Assembly: GCF_001422375.1 (NCBI RefSeq)
Contig: NZ_LMMU01000001.1
Coordinates: forward strand, 434,223-498,222
Direction of reading: 5' to 3'
Origin: Methylobacterium sp. Leaf99
GTDB lineage: Bacteria > Pseudomonadota > Alphaproteobacteria > Rhizobiales > Beijerinckiaceae
Length of the DNA stretch: 64,000 bases
Positions 48,827 to 58,403 of this stretch are shown here, piece after piece. The first letter of the stretch is position 1. Each line of letters starts with the position of its first letter. Under the pieces are notes generated by a model. It saw nothing but the letters and a program-made list of their open reading frames with translations, searched no databases and was not told the origin of the DNA. The position numbers and the translations under genes were made by a program.

Positions 48827-49945
48827 ATGCGAGGGTATCGATACGAGGCGCTCGACGGCGTGCGCGGCCTCGCCGCCCAGGCGGTGGTGTTCACCCATGC
48901 CGTCGAGATGGCCTTCCTGCCCGCCCACGGGACCGGGGCCGGCGTCACCGGCTGGATCGGCCGGGCCTCGGTGATGCTGTTCTTCGCCCTCAGCGGCTTC
49001 GTCATCGCCACGAGCCTCGGCCGCCTGGCGGACCGGGACGGGCGCCACCTCGTGCCCTACGCGGTCCACCGGGTGGCCCGAATCGTCCCGCCCCTCGTCT
49101 TCGCCATCATCGTCACCTTCGCGGTCGGTGCCCTCGGGCGGGCGGGCCTGCCGCTCCTGACCCGGTCGGGCGAACCCTACGACATGGGCGTCCTGGCGTT
49201 CCTGCGCGGGATCACCCTGACCTTCGCGCCGAGCGACGCGACCTTCGTCATCGACAACCCGCTCTGGTCCCTGCGCCAGGAGGTCTACCTCTACGCCGTG
49301 GCGGCCTTCGCCAGCCTCGCCCTCGTCGGGCACGGGGTCCGGCGGGTCCTGGGCGCCGCCCTCGCCGTGGGGCTGATCGTCGTCACGGCGAACCGGTTCT
49401 TCTACCTCCAGTCCCTGGCCCTGTTCGGGGCCGGCGCGGCCGCCGCCGGGTTCGGCGGGCATCCGGGCCTGCGCCGGATCGCGGCCTCACCGGCCCTCCT
49501 GCCCGTCGCCGGGCTGGCCCTGGCCGCGCCCCTCGCCTTCGTCGGCCAGCCCGGATTCGTCGACGGCATGAGCGCGTGGGGGCCGTTCCTCGCCTATCAG
49601 GCGGCTTTGGGCTTGCCCCTCGGCCTCTGCCTCCTCGGTCTCGCGATCGACGAGAGCTCGATCGCGCGGGGCTTCGCGGCCTGCGCGGGCGCGGCGGCGT
49701 TCTCCTACACCCTCTACGTGGTGCACATGCCGATCCTGGTGCTGGTGTTCTCCCTGCGGGCCCATCTCGGCTGGGCGCCGGGCTGGACCGGCAGCGCCGC
49801 GACCCTGGCGGTGGCGTGGCTCGGGGCCCAGGTCGTGGCCATCACGGCCGCCCGTTCCCTCGAACGCCCGAAGGCGGCACGTGCCGCCCTGTTCCGTCTG
49901 CTCGGCCGAATCGGCTGGACGGGCACGCTGTCGAGGTCGGCCTAG
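48827..49945 (+). CDS. Membrane acyltransferase (OafA-like, Acyltransferase 3)
   Basis: A 372-residue, about ten-helix membrane protein of the acyltransferase 3 family: RYEALDGVRGLAAQAVVFTHAVE with the catalytic His, LFFALSGFVIATS and a C-terminal SYTLYVVHMPIL. Such enzymes O-acylate surface sugars. GGAGGGTGG upstream of ATG 48827 supports this start over ATG 48800. It converges on the epimerase gene with an overlap of four bases. Confidence 0.88.
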   Translation: MRGYRYEALDGVRGLAAQAVVFTHAVEMAFLPAHGTGAGVTGWIGRASVMLFFALSGFVIATSLGRLADRDGRHLVPYAVHRVARIVPPLVFAIIVTFAVGALGRAGLPLLTRSGEPYDMGVLAFLRGITLTFAPSDATFVIDNPLWSLRQEVYLYAVAAFASLALVGHGVRRVLGAALAVGLIVVTANRFFYLQSLALFGAGAAAAGFGGHPGLRRIAASPALLPVAGLALAAPLAFVGQPGFVDGMSAWGPFLAYQAALGLPLGLCLLGLAIDESSIARGFAACAGAAAFSYTLYVVHMPILVLVFSLRAHLGWAPGWTGSAATLAVAWLGAQVVAITAARSLERPKAARAALFRLLGRIGWTGTLSRSA

Positions 49946-50814
49946 CTCCCGTCGGCGCGCGCATCCGCCACCAGGGCCGCCAAGCCCTCGCGGTAGGTGG
50001 GATAGGCCAGATCGACGCCGAGTTCCTCGCGGATGAGCCGGTTCTTCACGCGCTTGTTCTCGCCGTAGAAGCTGCGCGCCATCGGGCTCAGATCGGCCGT
50101 CTCGAAGTCGATCTCCGGCGGCAGGGGCAGGCCCGCCAGGGCGGCGGCGTATTCCGTCACCACCTGCGGCGGCGTCGGCGCATCGTCGGTGACGTTGTAG
50201 ACCGCCCCGGCGCGGGGCCGGTCGAGGGAGGCGAGCAGGGTCGTGGCGATGTCGTCCACGTGGATGCGGTTGAACACCTGCCCCGCCTTGATGATCCGCT
50301 GCGACTTGCCCTCGCGCAGCTTGACGATGGGGTTGCGCCCCGGTCCGTAGATTCCGGCGAGGCGGAACACCTGCACGGGCTTGCCGGACGTGCGTCCGAG
50401 ATCGAACCAGGCCGCCTCGACGGCGAGGCGCCCATGCGAGCGGGCACTGGTCGGGCGCGGCGCCGTGGCCTCGTCGATCCAGGCGCCCTGCTGGTCGCCG
50501 TAGACGCCGATGGTCGAGAGGTAGCCGATCCAGCCGATGCGGCTGTTGCCGATCGCGTCCGCGTAGCGGCCCAGCACCGTGTCGCCGTCGCGGCCGGGGG
50601 GAGCCGAGACGAGGAGCACGTCGGCGTCGGCGAGGTCAGCGGCGATGCGGTCGTCGTCGCCCTCCGGGCCGAAGGTTCGAAGGGCGACACCGTCGAGGCC
50701 GGCGCCGGCCCGCGACGGATCGGTGACCGTGGCGCGGACCTGCGCGAACCGCCCGGAGGCCCGTTCGACGAACCGGCGCGCGGTGAAGCCGAGGCCGAAG
50801 ACGAAGAGGTTCAT
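49942..50814 (-). CDS. NAD-dependent epimerase/dehydratase family protein (SDR)
   Basis: A 290-residue SDR with a GLGFTARRF-type NAD(P) site at the N-terminus (a slightly altered GxxGxxG), STIGVYGDQ and VFRLAGIYGPG (YxxxK region altered: SHGRLAVE). It belongs to the extended atypical SDR group often annotated as nucleoside-diphosphate-sugar epimerase; its substrate is unknown. It follows queG by 19 bases on the same strand. Confidence 0.85.
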   Translation of the reverse strand: MNLFVFGLGFTARRFVERASGRFAQVRATVTDPSRAGAGLDGVALRTFGPEGDDDRIAADLADADVLLVSAPPGRDGDTVLGRYADAIGNSRIGWIGYLSTIGVYGDQQGAWIDEATAPRPTSARSHGRLAVEAAWFDLGRTSGKPVQVFRLAGIYGPGRNPIVKLREGKSQRIIKAGQVFNRIHVDDIATTLLASLDRPRAGAVYNVTDDAPTPPQVVTEYAAALAGLPLPPEIDFETADLSPMARSFYGENKRVKNRLIREELGVDLAYPTYREGLAALVADARADGS

Positions 50815-50833
50815 GGGTCTGCCAAGTCCTGCC

Positions 50834-52021
50834 CTAGCCCGGTGCCGCCGGGTGCTGCGCGAGGGCGTTCTGCCACTCCGCACGGACCTCGTCATCCCTT
50901 TCGTCCGCACCGCAGCGGGCGAACGCGGCGCGCAGGGACGACGCGTCGAGGAGGCGGCCGACCGCCCAGACGGCGGCGCCGCGCACCAGGGGCGAGGAAT
51001 CCCCCAGACACCGCGCGGCCTCCGGGGCCAGGGCGAGCGACCCTGAATTGCCGATGGCGACGAGGACGTTGCGCAGGAAGCGGTCGCGGCCCGTGCGCTT
51101 GATCGGCGTGCCGGCGAACCGCGTCCGGAAAGCAGCATCGTCCAGACGCGCGAGTTTGGCGAGGGGCGGGGCGGCGAGATCCGCCCGCGCCGCCAGCCGC
51201 CCTTCACCCGCGACCGCCGCGAACTTGTTCCAGGGGCAGACGGCGAGGCAGTCGTCGCACCCGAAGATGCGGTTGCCGATGGCGGCGCGGAATTCGCGCG
51301 GGATCGGACCCTCGTGCTCAATGGTGAGGTAGGAGATGCAGCGCCTGGCATCGAGCTGGTAGGGCGCCGGAAAGGCACCCGTCGGGCAGATGTCGAGGCA
51401 GCGCCGGCACGAGCCGCAATGGTCGGTCTCGGGCGCGTCCGCCACCAGATCGGCCGAAGTGTAGATCGCCCCGAGCAGGAGCCAGTTGCCGTGGGCCCGC
51501 GAGATCAGCACCGTGTGCTTGCCCTGCCAGCCGAGGCCGGCGGCTTCGGCCAGCGGTTTCTCCATCACGGGGGCGGTGTCGACGAACACCTTCACCCGCA
51601 CGTCGCCCTTGGCCGAGAGATAGCCGCCGAGCTCCTTGAGCTTGCCCTTCAGCACCTCGTGATAATCGCGGCGCTGCGCATAGGCCGCGATGGCGCCCCG
51701 GTCGCGCCGGTTCAGCACGTCGAGGGGATTTTGGTCCGGCCCATAGGTCATGCCGAGCATGATCACGCTGCGGACGCCCGGCCACAGGGTCGCCGGATCG
51801 GCGCGCTGGTCGGCCCGATCCACCATCCACGTCATGTCGCCGTGATGTCCGGCCGCGAGCCAGACCGGCAGGCGTTCGACCAGGGCCGGCACCGCATCGG
51901 GCCGGGTCACGCGAATGTCGTCGAAGCCGAGGTGCCGGGCACGGGTCTCCACGGCCCGGCGCAGGTCGTCCCCCGCCAGGATCTTTCGCGGCGGACGAAG
52001 CTTCGTCGGGGCGTCGGTCAG
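50834..52021 (-). CDS. queG: Epoxyqueuosine reductase (start uncertain)
   Basis: About 395 residues. It is a cobalamin-dependent iron-sulfur enzyme reducing epoxyqueuosine to queuosine in tRNA. Two 4Fe-4S motifs are visible: CGSCRRCLDICP and CDDCLAVCPWNKF. The MTWMVDRADQRADP and KVFVDTAPVMEKPLAEAAGLGWQGKHT segments are diagnostic, and a HEAT-repeat tail follows. No ATG or good GTG precedes the fold; CTG at 52021 overlapping the gst stop gives the expected length, while GTG at 51952 would remove the first helix. The coordinates here use the CTG. Confidence 0.85.
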   Translation of the reverse strand: MTDAPTKLRPPRKILAGDDLRRAVETRARHLGFDDIRVTRPDAVPALVERLPVWLAAGHHGDMTWMVDRADQRADPATLWPGVRSVIMLGMTYGPDQNPLDVLNRRDRGAIAAYAQRRDYHEVLKGKLKELGGYLSAKGDVRVKVFVDTAPVMEKPLAEAAGLGWQGKHTVLISRAHGNWLLLGAIYTSADLVADAPETDHCGSCRRCLDICPTGAFPAPYQLDARRCISYLTIEHEGPIPREFRAAIGNRIFGCDDCLAVCPWNKFAAVAGEGRLAARADLAAPPLAKLARLDDAAFRTRFAGTPIKRTGRDRFLRNVLVAIGNSGSLALAPEAARCLGDSSPLVRGAAVWAVGRLLDASSLRAAFARCGADERDDEVRAEWQNALAQHPAAPG

Positions 52022-52710
52022 AAGTCCAGGTCCGCGTAGTGATCCGCCGGAGCCATGCCCGGCACCCGGTCGGCCAGGAGCGTGCGGAAGCACGGGCGCG
52101 ACTTCACCCGCGCGTACCAGTCCCGCGCCGTCTCGTCCTCGTCCCATGGCACGTCGCCGAGATAATCCACGCAGGAGAGGTGGGCCGCCGCCGCCAGATC
52201 CGCATAGGTCAGATGGTCGCCCGCGATCCATTTGCGGCGGGACATGAGGTAGCCGATGTATTTCAGGTGATAGCGCACGTTGGTGCGCGCCGCCCGGATG
52301 GCGTTCATGTCCGGCGGGCCGCCACCGGCGGCGCTGTTCATGAAGCGCTTGAAGATCTTTTCGGTGACGAGGTAGCCCGTCACCTCCGAATCGAACTTGA
52401 CGAGGAACCAGTCGAGGAGACGACGGACCTCGACCCGGGCCGCCGTGGTCTCGGGCAGGAGGCGACGGCCGCTGAGGCCGAGCCCCCGCGTCTCGTCGAG
52501 GTACTCCGCGATGATGCCGGCACCGGGGATCGCCAGTCCCGACTGCTCCACCAGGACCGGCGTGGTGCCGGCCGGGTTGATGATGAGGAAGGCGTCGCGC
52601 CGCTCCCACGGGCGTTCCTCCAGCAGGGAGGGCTCCATCCCCATCTCGGCAAGCACGAGGCGGATGAAGCGCGAATGGGGGCAGAAGGGGGAGTGGTGAA
52701 GCGTCGCCAT
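52018..52710 (-). CDS. Glutathione S-transferase family protein
   Basis: A 230-residue GST with a thioredoxin-like N-terminal domain (ATLHHSPFCPHSRFIRLVLAEMG, PAGTTPVLVEQSGLAIPGAGIIAEYLDE) and an all-helical C-terminal domain (ITYADLAAAAHLSCVDYLGDVPWD-type). The Ser/Cys in SPFCPHSR may be catalytic. The substrate is unknown. It overlaps the queG start by about four bases. The ATG at 52710 fits the family length. Confidence 0.9.
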   Translation of the reverse strand: MATLHHSPFCPHSRFIRLVLAEMGMEPSLLEERPWERRDAFLIINPAGTTPVLVEQSGLAIPGAGIIAEYLDETRGLGLSGRRLLPETTAARVEVRRLLDWFLVKFDSEVTGYLVTEKIFKRFMNSAAGGGPPDMNAIRAARTNVRYHLKYIGYLMSRRKWIAGDHLTYADLAAAAHLSCVDYLGDVPWDEDETARDWYARVKSRPCFRTLLADRVPGMAPADHYADLDF

Positions 52711-52954
52711 CGAGGCCGTTCGGACGGGGGAAGCTGCCGGGGACGAGCCGTATCGGGCCCCTCGCAGAGGGTCGCCTGTCGAGACATATTGCTCGATCGT
52801 TGCCGCCTCATTAACACGCTCGACCAAAGGCGGTAACCATCCGTCAACCGACATGGTCGAAGGCTCGGATGAAATCCAAGGCCGTCCCCGGCCTGCGGAA
52901 CGCGTGGCCGCGCCACGACACGATCCCCCCGACAACGTTCAGCGAGGCGATACG

Positions 52955-53761
52955 ATGATGGATGCGACGAGCATCGCGAAAGCGGTCGTCCTCGCCGTCG
53001 TGGAGGGCGCGACGGAATTCATCCCGGTCTCGTCCACGGGGCACCAGCTCCTGGTCGGCCATTTCATCGGCTTCCAGTCGCCCAACAACACCTTCGAGGT
53101 GCTGATCCAGCTCGGCGCCATCCTGGCGATCCTGGCGGTCTATTTCGGGCGGCTGCTCGGTATCGCCAGGGCCCTGCCGAGCGATCCCAACGCCCGGCGC
53201 TTCGTCCTCGGCATCCTCCTCGCCTTCCTGCCGGCGGCCATCATCGGCGGCCTGTTCTCGAAATACATCAAGTACTATCTCTTCAATCCGTGGATCGTGT
53301 GCGCGACCCTGGTGGCGGGCGGCCTCGTCCTCCTCGTCCTCGACGAGACCGACCTCGAGGTGAAGAAGCGCGACGTGTTCGACTTCTCCCTGCCGATGGA
53401 TTTCAAGATCGGCCTGTTCCAGTGCATCGCCATGATCCCCGGCGTGTCGCGCTCGGGCGCCACCATCGTGGGCGCCATGCTCATGGGCGCGGACAAGCGC
53501 TCGGCTACGGAATTCTCGTTCTACCTCGCGATCCCCACCATGGCGGGCGCCTTCGCCAAGGATCTCCTCGACAACTACAAGAACCTCTCCCGGGACGACA
53601 CCGGCCTCATCGTCATCGGCTTCATCGTGGCGTTCTTCTCCGCCCTGTTCGTGGTCCGCACGGTGCTCGACTACGTCTCCGCCCACGGCTTTCGCCTGTT
53701 CGCCTGGTGGCGCATCATCGTCGGGTCCCTCGGCTTCTTCGGGCTGATCGTGTTCGGTTAG
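52955..53761 (+). CDS. uppP: Undecaprenyl-diphosphatase
   Basis: A 268-residue BacA/UppP membrane phosphatase that recycles C55-PP to C55-P. Both signature boxes are present: EGATEFIPVSSTGH (E17, S26/S27, H30) and PGVSRSGATIVGAMLMG. It has about eight hydrophobic segments. ATG 52955 or the adjacent ATG 52958 may be used. It starts a unit divergent from gst. Confidence 0.97.
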   Translation: MMDATSIAKAVVLAVVEGATEFIPVSSTGHQLLVGHFIGFQSPNNTFEVLIQLGAILAILAVYFGRLLGIARALPSDPNARRFVLGILLAFLPAAIIGGLFSKYIKYYLFNPWIVCATLVAGGLVLLVLDETDLEVKKRDVFDFSLPMDFKIGLFQCIAMIPGVSRSGATIVGAMLMGADKRSATEFSFYLAIPTMAGAFAKDLLDNYKNLSRDDTGLIVIGFIVAFFSALFVVRTVLDYVSAHGFRLFAWWRIIVGSLGFFGLIVFG

Positions 53762-53932
53762 GGCGCGGCGTCCCGGCGGGGACCGGAGGACGATTTCCGG
53801 ACCGGGCCGGCGTATTCCATATCCAGGTTCGGGGGCGATTGCGTCGACGGGCGCCACGGTGCAAGGGCTTTCGGGACATTGTGCTGAGCCCGGCCCCACG
53901 TGGCCGGCGTCCCGATCGCGAAGGCCCGAACG

Positions 53933-55774
53933 ATGGAAGACCGTCCCCTCGCCGACCTGTTTCCGCCCGCGACCCGTGAGCGCTGGCTCGGCCTCGTCGA
54001 GGGTGTGCTGAAGGGCGGCGACTTCGAGAAGAGGCTCGTCTCGAAGACCGCCGACGGCATCCGCATCGAACCCCTCTACGACCCGGCCGAGCCCGTGGCT
54101 CAGCCCATGCGGCAACCCGGCTCCTGGCGGATCGCCCAGCGGGTCGATCATCCGGCGGGCGAGACGGCGCGCGATCTGGCCCTCGCCGACCTCGAAGGCG
54201 GGGCGGACGCCCTCACCCTCGTGTTCTCCGGCGCCCCGGCCGCCCGGGGCTTCGGCCTCACCGCCGCCACGGCCGAGGCGCTCGACGCGGCCCTGGCCAG
54301 CGTGATGCTGCCGCTCATCGCCATCCGCCTCGATGCCGGCGGCCGTGGGCTGGAGGCGGCCGCCCTGCTCAAGGGCGTGGCCGAGCGGCGCGGCGACGCC
54401 CTCGGCGGTCTCGACATCGATCTCGGCCTCGACCCCGTCGGCACCTTCGCGGCGACGGGCCGCCTCGGCGCCGATTTCGGCAAGGACCTCTCCGACGCGC
54501 TCGCGACCTTCGACGGCGCGGGCTTCGCCGGGCGGGCCTGCCTCGCCGACGGACGCCCCTATCACGAGGCCGGCGCCAGCGAAGCGGCGGAACTCGCAGC
54601 CGTCCTCGCGACGGCGGTCGCCTACCTGCGGGCCCTGGAAGCCGGCGGCCACGACGTCGCCCGCGCCCGCGACGCCGTCGCGGTGCTGCTGGTGGCCGAT
54701 GCCGACGAGTTCCTCACCATCGCCAAGTTCCGGGCCATGCGCCGGCTGTGGGCACGGGTCGAGGCGGCCTGCGGCCTCGAGCCCAAGCCCTTGCGCCTGC
54801 ACGCGGAAACCGCCTGGCGGATGATGAACCGCAACGACCCGTTCGTGAACATCCTGCGCACCTCCATGGCGGCGGGTTCGGCGGGCCTCGGCGGCGCCGA
54901 CAGCGTCACCGCCCTGCCCTACACCGCGGCCCTGGGCCTCGCCGACGCCTTCGCCCGCCGGGTGGTGCGCAACAGCCAGATCGTCCTCATCGAGGAATCC
55001 AACCTCGCCCGGGTCGCCGATCCGGCGGCGGGTGCCGGCAGCTTCGAGACCCTGACGGACGCCCTGACCCGGACCGCGTGGGAGGCGTTCCAGGCCATCG
55101 AGGCCGAGGGCGGCATCGTCGCGAGCCTCCGGTCCGGCGCCCTCCAGGCCCGGATCGCCGAGACCGCGAAAACGCGCAAAAAGAACGTCGCCACCCGCCG
55201 CGAAGCCCTGACGGGGGCAAGCGAATTCCCGTTCCTGGCCGAGAAGCCGGTGACCACCCTCGACGTCGCGCCGCTGCCGGGCGAGGCCGTTCCGTTCGGC
55301 TCCGGCGAGGGCCTCACCTGCGCGCCCCTGCCCTCGCGCCGCCTGGCCGAGCCCTACGAGGCGCTGCGCGAGGCATCCGATGCGCACCTTGCCGAATCGG
55401 GCAAGCGCCCTCGGGTGTTCCTGGCCAATCTCGGGGCGGTGGCGGTGTTCAACGCCCGGTCCACCTTCGCCGCCAATGCGTTCGCCGCCGGCGGCATTGA
55501 GGCGGTGAACGAGGACGGGTTCGACGCGGCCGACGCCGCGGCGCAGGCGTTCGCGAAGTCGGGCGCCCGCATCGCCTGCCTGTGCTCGTCGGACGCGGTC
55601 TACGCGACCCATGCGGCGGCGGCGGCGCGGGCCCTCAAGGCGGCGGGCGCGGCGCGGATCTACCTCGCGGGCAAGCCCGACGAGGCCTTGAAGGCGGCGG
55701 GCGTCGACAGCTTCCTGTACGCCGGCGCCGATCTCCTCGCCCTCCTGGGCGAGGCGCGGGACGCGGCGCGCTGA
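53933..55774 (+). CDS. mcmB: Methylmalonyl-CoA mutase small (beta) subunit
   Basis: A 613-residue non-catalytic partner of McmA. The TIM-barrel has the LRLHAETAWRMMNRNDPFVNILRTSMAAGSAGLGGADSVT motif and the C-terminal cobalamin-like domain lacks the D-x-H-x-x-G motif, as in known beta chains. The protein stabilises the heterodimer and does not bind B12. It lies 45 kb from mcmA, so the two are separately transcribed. The ATG at 53933 was chosen; a GTG at 53900 would extend it by 11 residues. Confidence 0.95.
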   Translation: MEDRPLADLFPPATRERWLGLVEGVLKGGDFEKRLVSKTADGIRIEPLYDPAEPVAQPMRQPGSWRIAQRVDHPAGETARDLALADLEGGADALTLVFSGAPAARGFGLTAATAEALDAALASVMLPLIAIRLDAGGRGLEAAALLKGVAERRGDALGGLDIDLGLDPVGTFAATGRLGADFGKDLSDALATFDGAGFAGRACLADGRPYHEAGASEAAELAAVLATAVAYLRALEAGGHDVARARDAVAVLLVADADEFLTIAKFRAMRRLWARVEAACGLEPKPLRLHAETAWRMMNRNDPFVNILRTSMAAGSAGLGGADSVTALPYTAALGLADAFARRVVRNSQIVLIEESNLARVADPAAGAGSFETLTDALTRTAWEAFQAIEAEGGIVASLRSGALQARIAETAKTRKKNVATRREALTGASEFPFLAEKPVTTLDVAPLPGEAVPFGSGEGLTCAPLPSRRLAEPYEALREASDAHLAESGKRPRVFLANLGAVAVFNARSTFAANAFAAGGIEAVNEDGFDAADAAAQAFAKSGARIACLCSSDAVYATHAAAAARALKAAGAARIYLAGKPDEALKAAGVDSFLYAGADLLALLGEARDAAR

Positions 55775-55842
55775 GGCGGCAACCGAACCGGCGCGGGGCG
55801 CGTTTTCCGAGCGTTGCCGTATCACCCCCGGACCGGAAAACC

Positions 55843-56220
55843 ATGCGCTTCCAGATCGTTACCCTCGTGGCTCTCGCGGGCCTCACCGCCCCGGCATCCG
55901 CCGCCACCAAGAAGGTCCAGGTGCCGAACCGCTATGACGGGGCCTGGAGCATCGAGGTGGTCACCCTCGACGGTCCCTGCGATCGGGCCTACCGCTACGG
56001 CGTCCGGATCAACCGCGGCGAGGCGACCTATGCCGGCGGCGACTTCTCCATCAGCGGCCGGGTCTCCGGCAACGGGGCCGTGCGCGCCGTGATCCGGCGG
56101 GGTTCGGACAGCGCCGACGTGGTCGGGCGCCTCGGCCGGCAGGGCACGGGCGGCGGCACCTGGAACACCACGGGGCTCATCGGCTGCAGCGGGCGCTGGA
56201 ACGCCGAGCGGCGCGGCTGA
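55843..56220 (+). CDS. Small exported protein
   Basis: A 125-residue protein with a signal peptide (FQIVTLVALAGLTAPASA, cleavage near residue 20) and a beta-rich mature domain with YDGAWSIEVVT, GDFSISGRVSG and a GLIGCSGRW ending; C47 and C116 may form a disulfide. The pattern resembles small secreted proteins common in Methylobacterium, without an assigned function. It is 68 bases after mcmB. Confidence 0.7.
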   Translation: MRFQIVTLVALAGLTAPASAATKKVQVPNRYDGAWSIEVVTLDGPCDRAYRYGVRINRGEATYAGGDFSISGRVSGNGAVRAVIRRGSDSADVVGRLGRQGTGGGTWNTTGLIGCSGRWNAERRG

Positions 56221-56400
56221 GGTCGGGCGCGCCGGTCCACCCCACCCCCGCGCCGGGGAATCGCCGGTCCGCCCGTGTGATGCGCCGGTCACAGGACCGT
56301 CCAAAACCGCGCGACGGACCGCGAAGGCCCTGTTCCCGCCGGAATTGACGGGGAAGACTCGGTCCGGGTTCGAAGGCGGTTTCGATCGGGGCTTCACGCG

Positions 56401-56823
56401 ATGAAGACATGGTGGCTGGGTGCGCTCGTTCTCGTCACGGGCCTGGGTGCCGAGGCCCAGGCCGCCTCGCGGGTCCCGGGGCGGCCGCACCCGGTGATGT
56501 CGCCCCTCGAGACGGCGGCCACGGCGTGCTTTGCCGAGACCATCCTGTCGAATCCCGCCGCCCTGCGGCATGCCCGGGCGGGGCGCTGGTACGAGGCCGC
56601 CGGCGTCATCGGGTTCCTGTGCCGTCCCGAGGTGGACGCCATGGTGCGGGCGCATGACGGCCTGCACGGCCGCGGCACCGGAGCGCGCTTCTTCCGCACG
56701 GCCTACACCCGGCACCTCGGCGAGGAACTCGCCGGGCAGCTCCAGCCGATGCTGGCGCGCCAGGACGTCGCCAGCGCCGAGCCCGTCGCGGACAAGGCCG
56801 AGGCGGACAAGCCCGCCGAGTAG
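56401..56823 (+). CDS. Hypothetical exported protein
   Basis: A 140-residue protein with a signal peptide (WLGALVLVTGLGAEAQAA, cleavage near residue 22) and a mature domain with ATACFAETILSN, FLCRPEVDAMVRAHD and a charged C-terminus. Two cysteines suggest a disulfide. No domain was recognised. It lies between another small exported gene and the diguanylate cyclase. Confidence 0.65.
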   Translation: MKTWWLGALVLVTGLGAEAQAASRVPGRPHPVMSPLETAATACFAETILSNPAALRHARAGRWYEAAGVIGFLCRPEVDAMVRAHDGLHGRGTGARFFRTAYTRHLGEELAGQLQPMLARQDVASAEPVADKAEADKPAE

Positions 56824-56960
56824 ACTCGCGAAGGTTCGGACGAACCGAACGTTCTGCAGAAGACGTCATCGCCCGCCGGCGGCCTGACGACACCGATCCT
56901 TCAGATGCGTGCTGTAGCGTGATCCCTTCGTGCGATGCCGCGCGGGTGGAGAGCGCCTTC

Positions 56961-58403
56961 ATGCTGGATGTGCGGCGGCCCGAAGCGCGTCTTCCGGGTG
57001 AAGAGGCGCGTCTTCCCGCTGAAGAAGCGTGTCCTGCCGGTGAAGGGGCGCCTGTCCCCCACGCCGCCGCGCCGCCGGCCGGCCTCGCAGCGCTCCTCGA
57101 CGGGTTGTGCCGGGCCCTGGCGGCCGCGGCCGCGGAGATCCGCCTGCCCGACGGATCGGTGGTGTGCAGGGGGGACGGCCGCGACCGCGCGGAGCCGCAT
57201 CCGTCCGTCGACATCCCCTTGGAGGACGGACCTTCGGGGGACGGGCCGTTCGAGGACGTCCCCCCGGCGGCCGGGGGCCACCTCGGCATCCTGCGCCTGT
57301 GGGCGCCGTGGGCGCGGCACCCGTCGGCGGCCCAGGCGGCAGGCCTGTCGGGCTTCGTCCTGGCGGCGCGCCTCGTCCTCGAGCGGCAGCGCGACGCCGC
57401 CACCCGGATGCGCCGCGACACCGAGCGGACGGTTCTGTCCGCCATCGTCCGCGACCAGTCCGCCGCCCTCGCCCACCTGCGCGCGACCTTCGAGGCGGCG
57501 GGCCGGGTCGCCCGGATCGGCGTGTGGGAATGCGACCTGCGCAGCCAGCGCCTGACCTGGACCGACGCGGTCTACGACCTCTTCGGGTTTCCGCGCGGCA
57601 GCCCCCTCGACCGCAACGCGACCCTGCGCTGCTATCCGCCCGGCGCCCGCGAAACCATGGAAACCCTGCGGGCCCGGGCCATCGCCGAGGGCGGCGGCTT
57701 CCACCTCGACACCCAGATCGTCACCGCGGGCGGCCAGCCGCGCTGGATGCGCCTGACCGCCACCGTGGCGTCCACGGACGGCGTGCCCGTGCGCCTCTTC
57801 GGCATGAAGCAGGACATCACCGAGGAGCGGCTGCTGGCCGACCGGACCCGGCACCGCGCCGAGACCGACGGGATGACCGGCCTGCCCAACCGCGGCGTGT
57901 TCGAGGCGCGGCTCGCCGCCCTGGATGCGTCCGACGCGGGCCCGCCGGATGCGCCGTCCCCCGGTGCCCTCCTGCTCATCGACCTCGACGGGTTCAAGGC
58001 GGTCAACGACACCTTCGGGCACGCCATGGGCGACACCTGCCTCGGGCAGGCCGCCCGGCGCCTGCGCGATGCCTGCCGGCCCGGCGACTTCGTGGCCCGG
58101 ATCGGCGGCGACGAGTTCGGCGTCCTCCTCGGCGGCCCCCTGGCCGGATCGGAGCCCGAGGCCTGCGCCGAACGGATCGTCGCCGCCCTCCACACCCGCA
58201 TCCGCGGCAACGGCCTGAGCGTCCGGCTCGGCGCCTCCGTCGGCATCGCGCGCATCGGCGACTGCGACGCCACCGAATTGTTCGCCCGCGCCGACCGGGC
58301 CCTCTACGCCGCCAAGGCCGCGGGCCGGAACACCGTCCGGAGCTTCGGCCCGGCCCTCGCCGGGACCGCCTCGGCCCGGAACCGGCGAGCCGCCCTGCCC
58401 TGA
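56961..58403 (+). CDS. PAS-GGDEF diguanylate cyclase
   Basis: A 480-residue signalling protein: a variable N-terminal region (about 1-170), a PAS_3-like fold (about 180-300) with the WECDLRSQRLTWTDAVYDLFGF motif and a GGDEF domain (about 310-470). The active site GGDEF is intact near 382-386 and an I-site RPGD lies five residues before it, so it should make c-di-GMP from GTP and be product-inhibited. GTGGAGAG precedes ATG 56961, preferred over GTG 56919. Its N-terminus is coded by degenerate 21-base tandem units. The PAS ligand is unknown. Confidence 0.9.
   Translation: MLDVRRPEARLPGEEARLPAEEACPAGEGAPVPHAAAPPAGLAALLDGLCRALAAAAAEIRLPDGSVVCRGDGRDRAEPHPSVDIPLEDGPSGDGPFEDVPPAAGGHLGILRLWAPWARHPSAAQAAGLSGFVLAARLVLERQRDAATRMRRDTERTVLSAIVRDQSAALAHLRATFEAAGRVARIGVWECDLRSQRLTWTDAVYDLFGFPRGSPLDRNATLRCYPPGARETMETLRARAIAEGGGFHLDTQIVTAGGQPRWMRLTATVASTDGVPVRLFGMKQDITEERLLADRTRHRAETDGMTGLPNRGVFEARLAALDASDAGPPDAPSPGALLLIDLDGFKAVNDTFGHAMGDTCLGQAARRLRDACRPGDFVARIGGDEFGVLLGGPLAGSEPEACAERIVAALHTRIRGNGLSVRLGASVGIARIGDCDATELFARADRALYAAKAAGRNTVRSFGPALAGTASARNRRAALP
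57000..57062 (+). repeat. Degenerate 21-bp tandem repeat, three units
   Basis: Units at 57000-57020, 57021-57041 and 57042-57062 share a GAAGNNGCG start and encode 7-residue units (EEARLPA, EEACPAG, EGAPVPH) in the cyclase N-terminus. Diverged but in-frame. Confidence 0.6.

Noticed and set aside
52844..55825. A 993-codon open frame on the minus strand through uppP and mcmB
   Set aside because: Antisense shadow; no recognisable domain and the plus-strand genes are certain.
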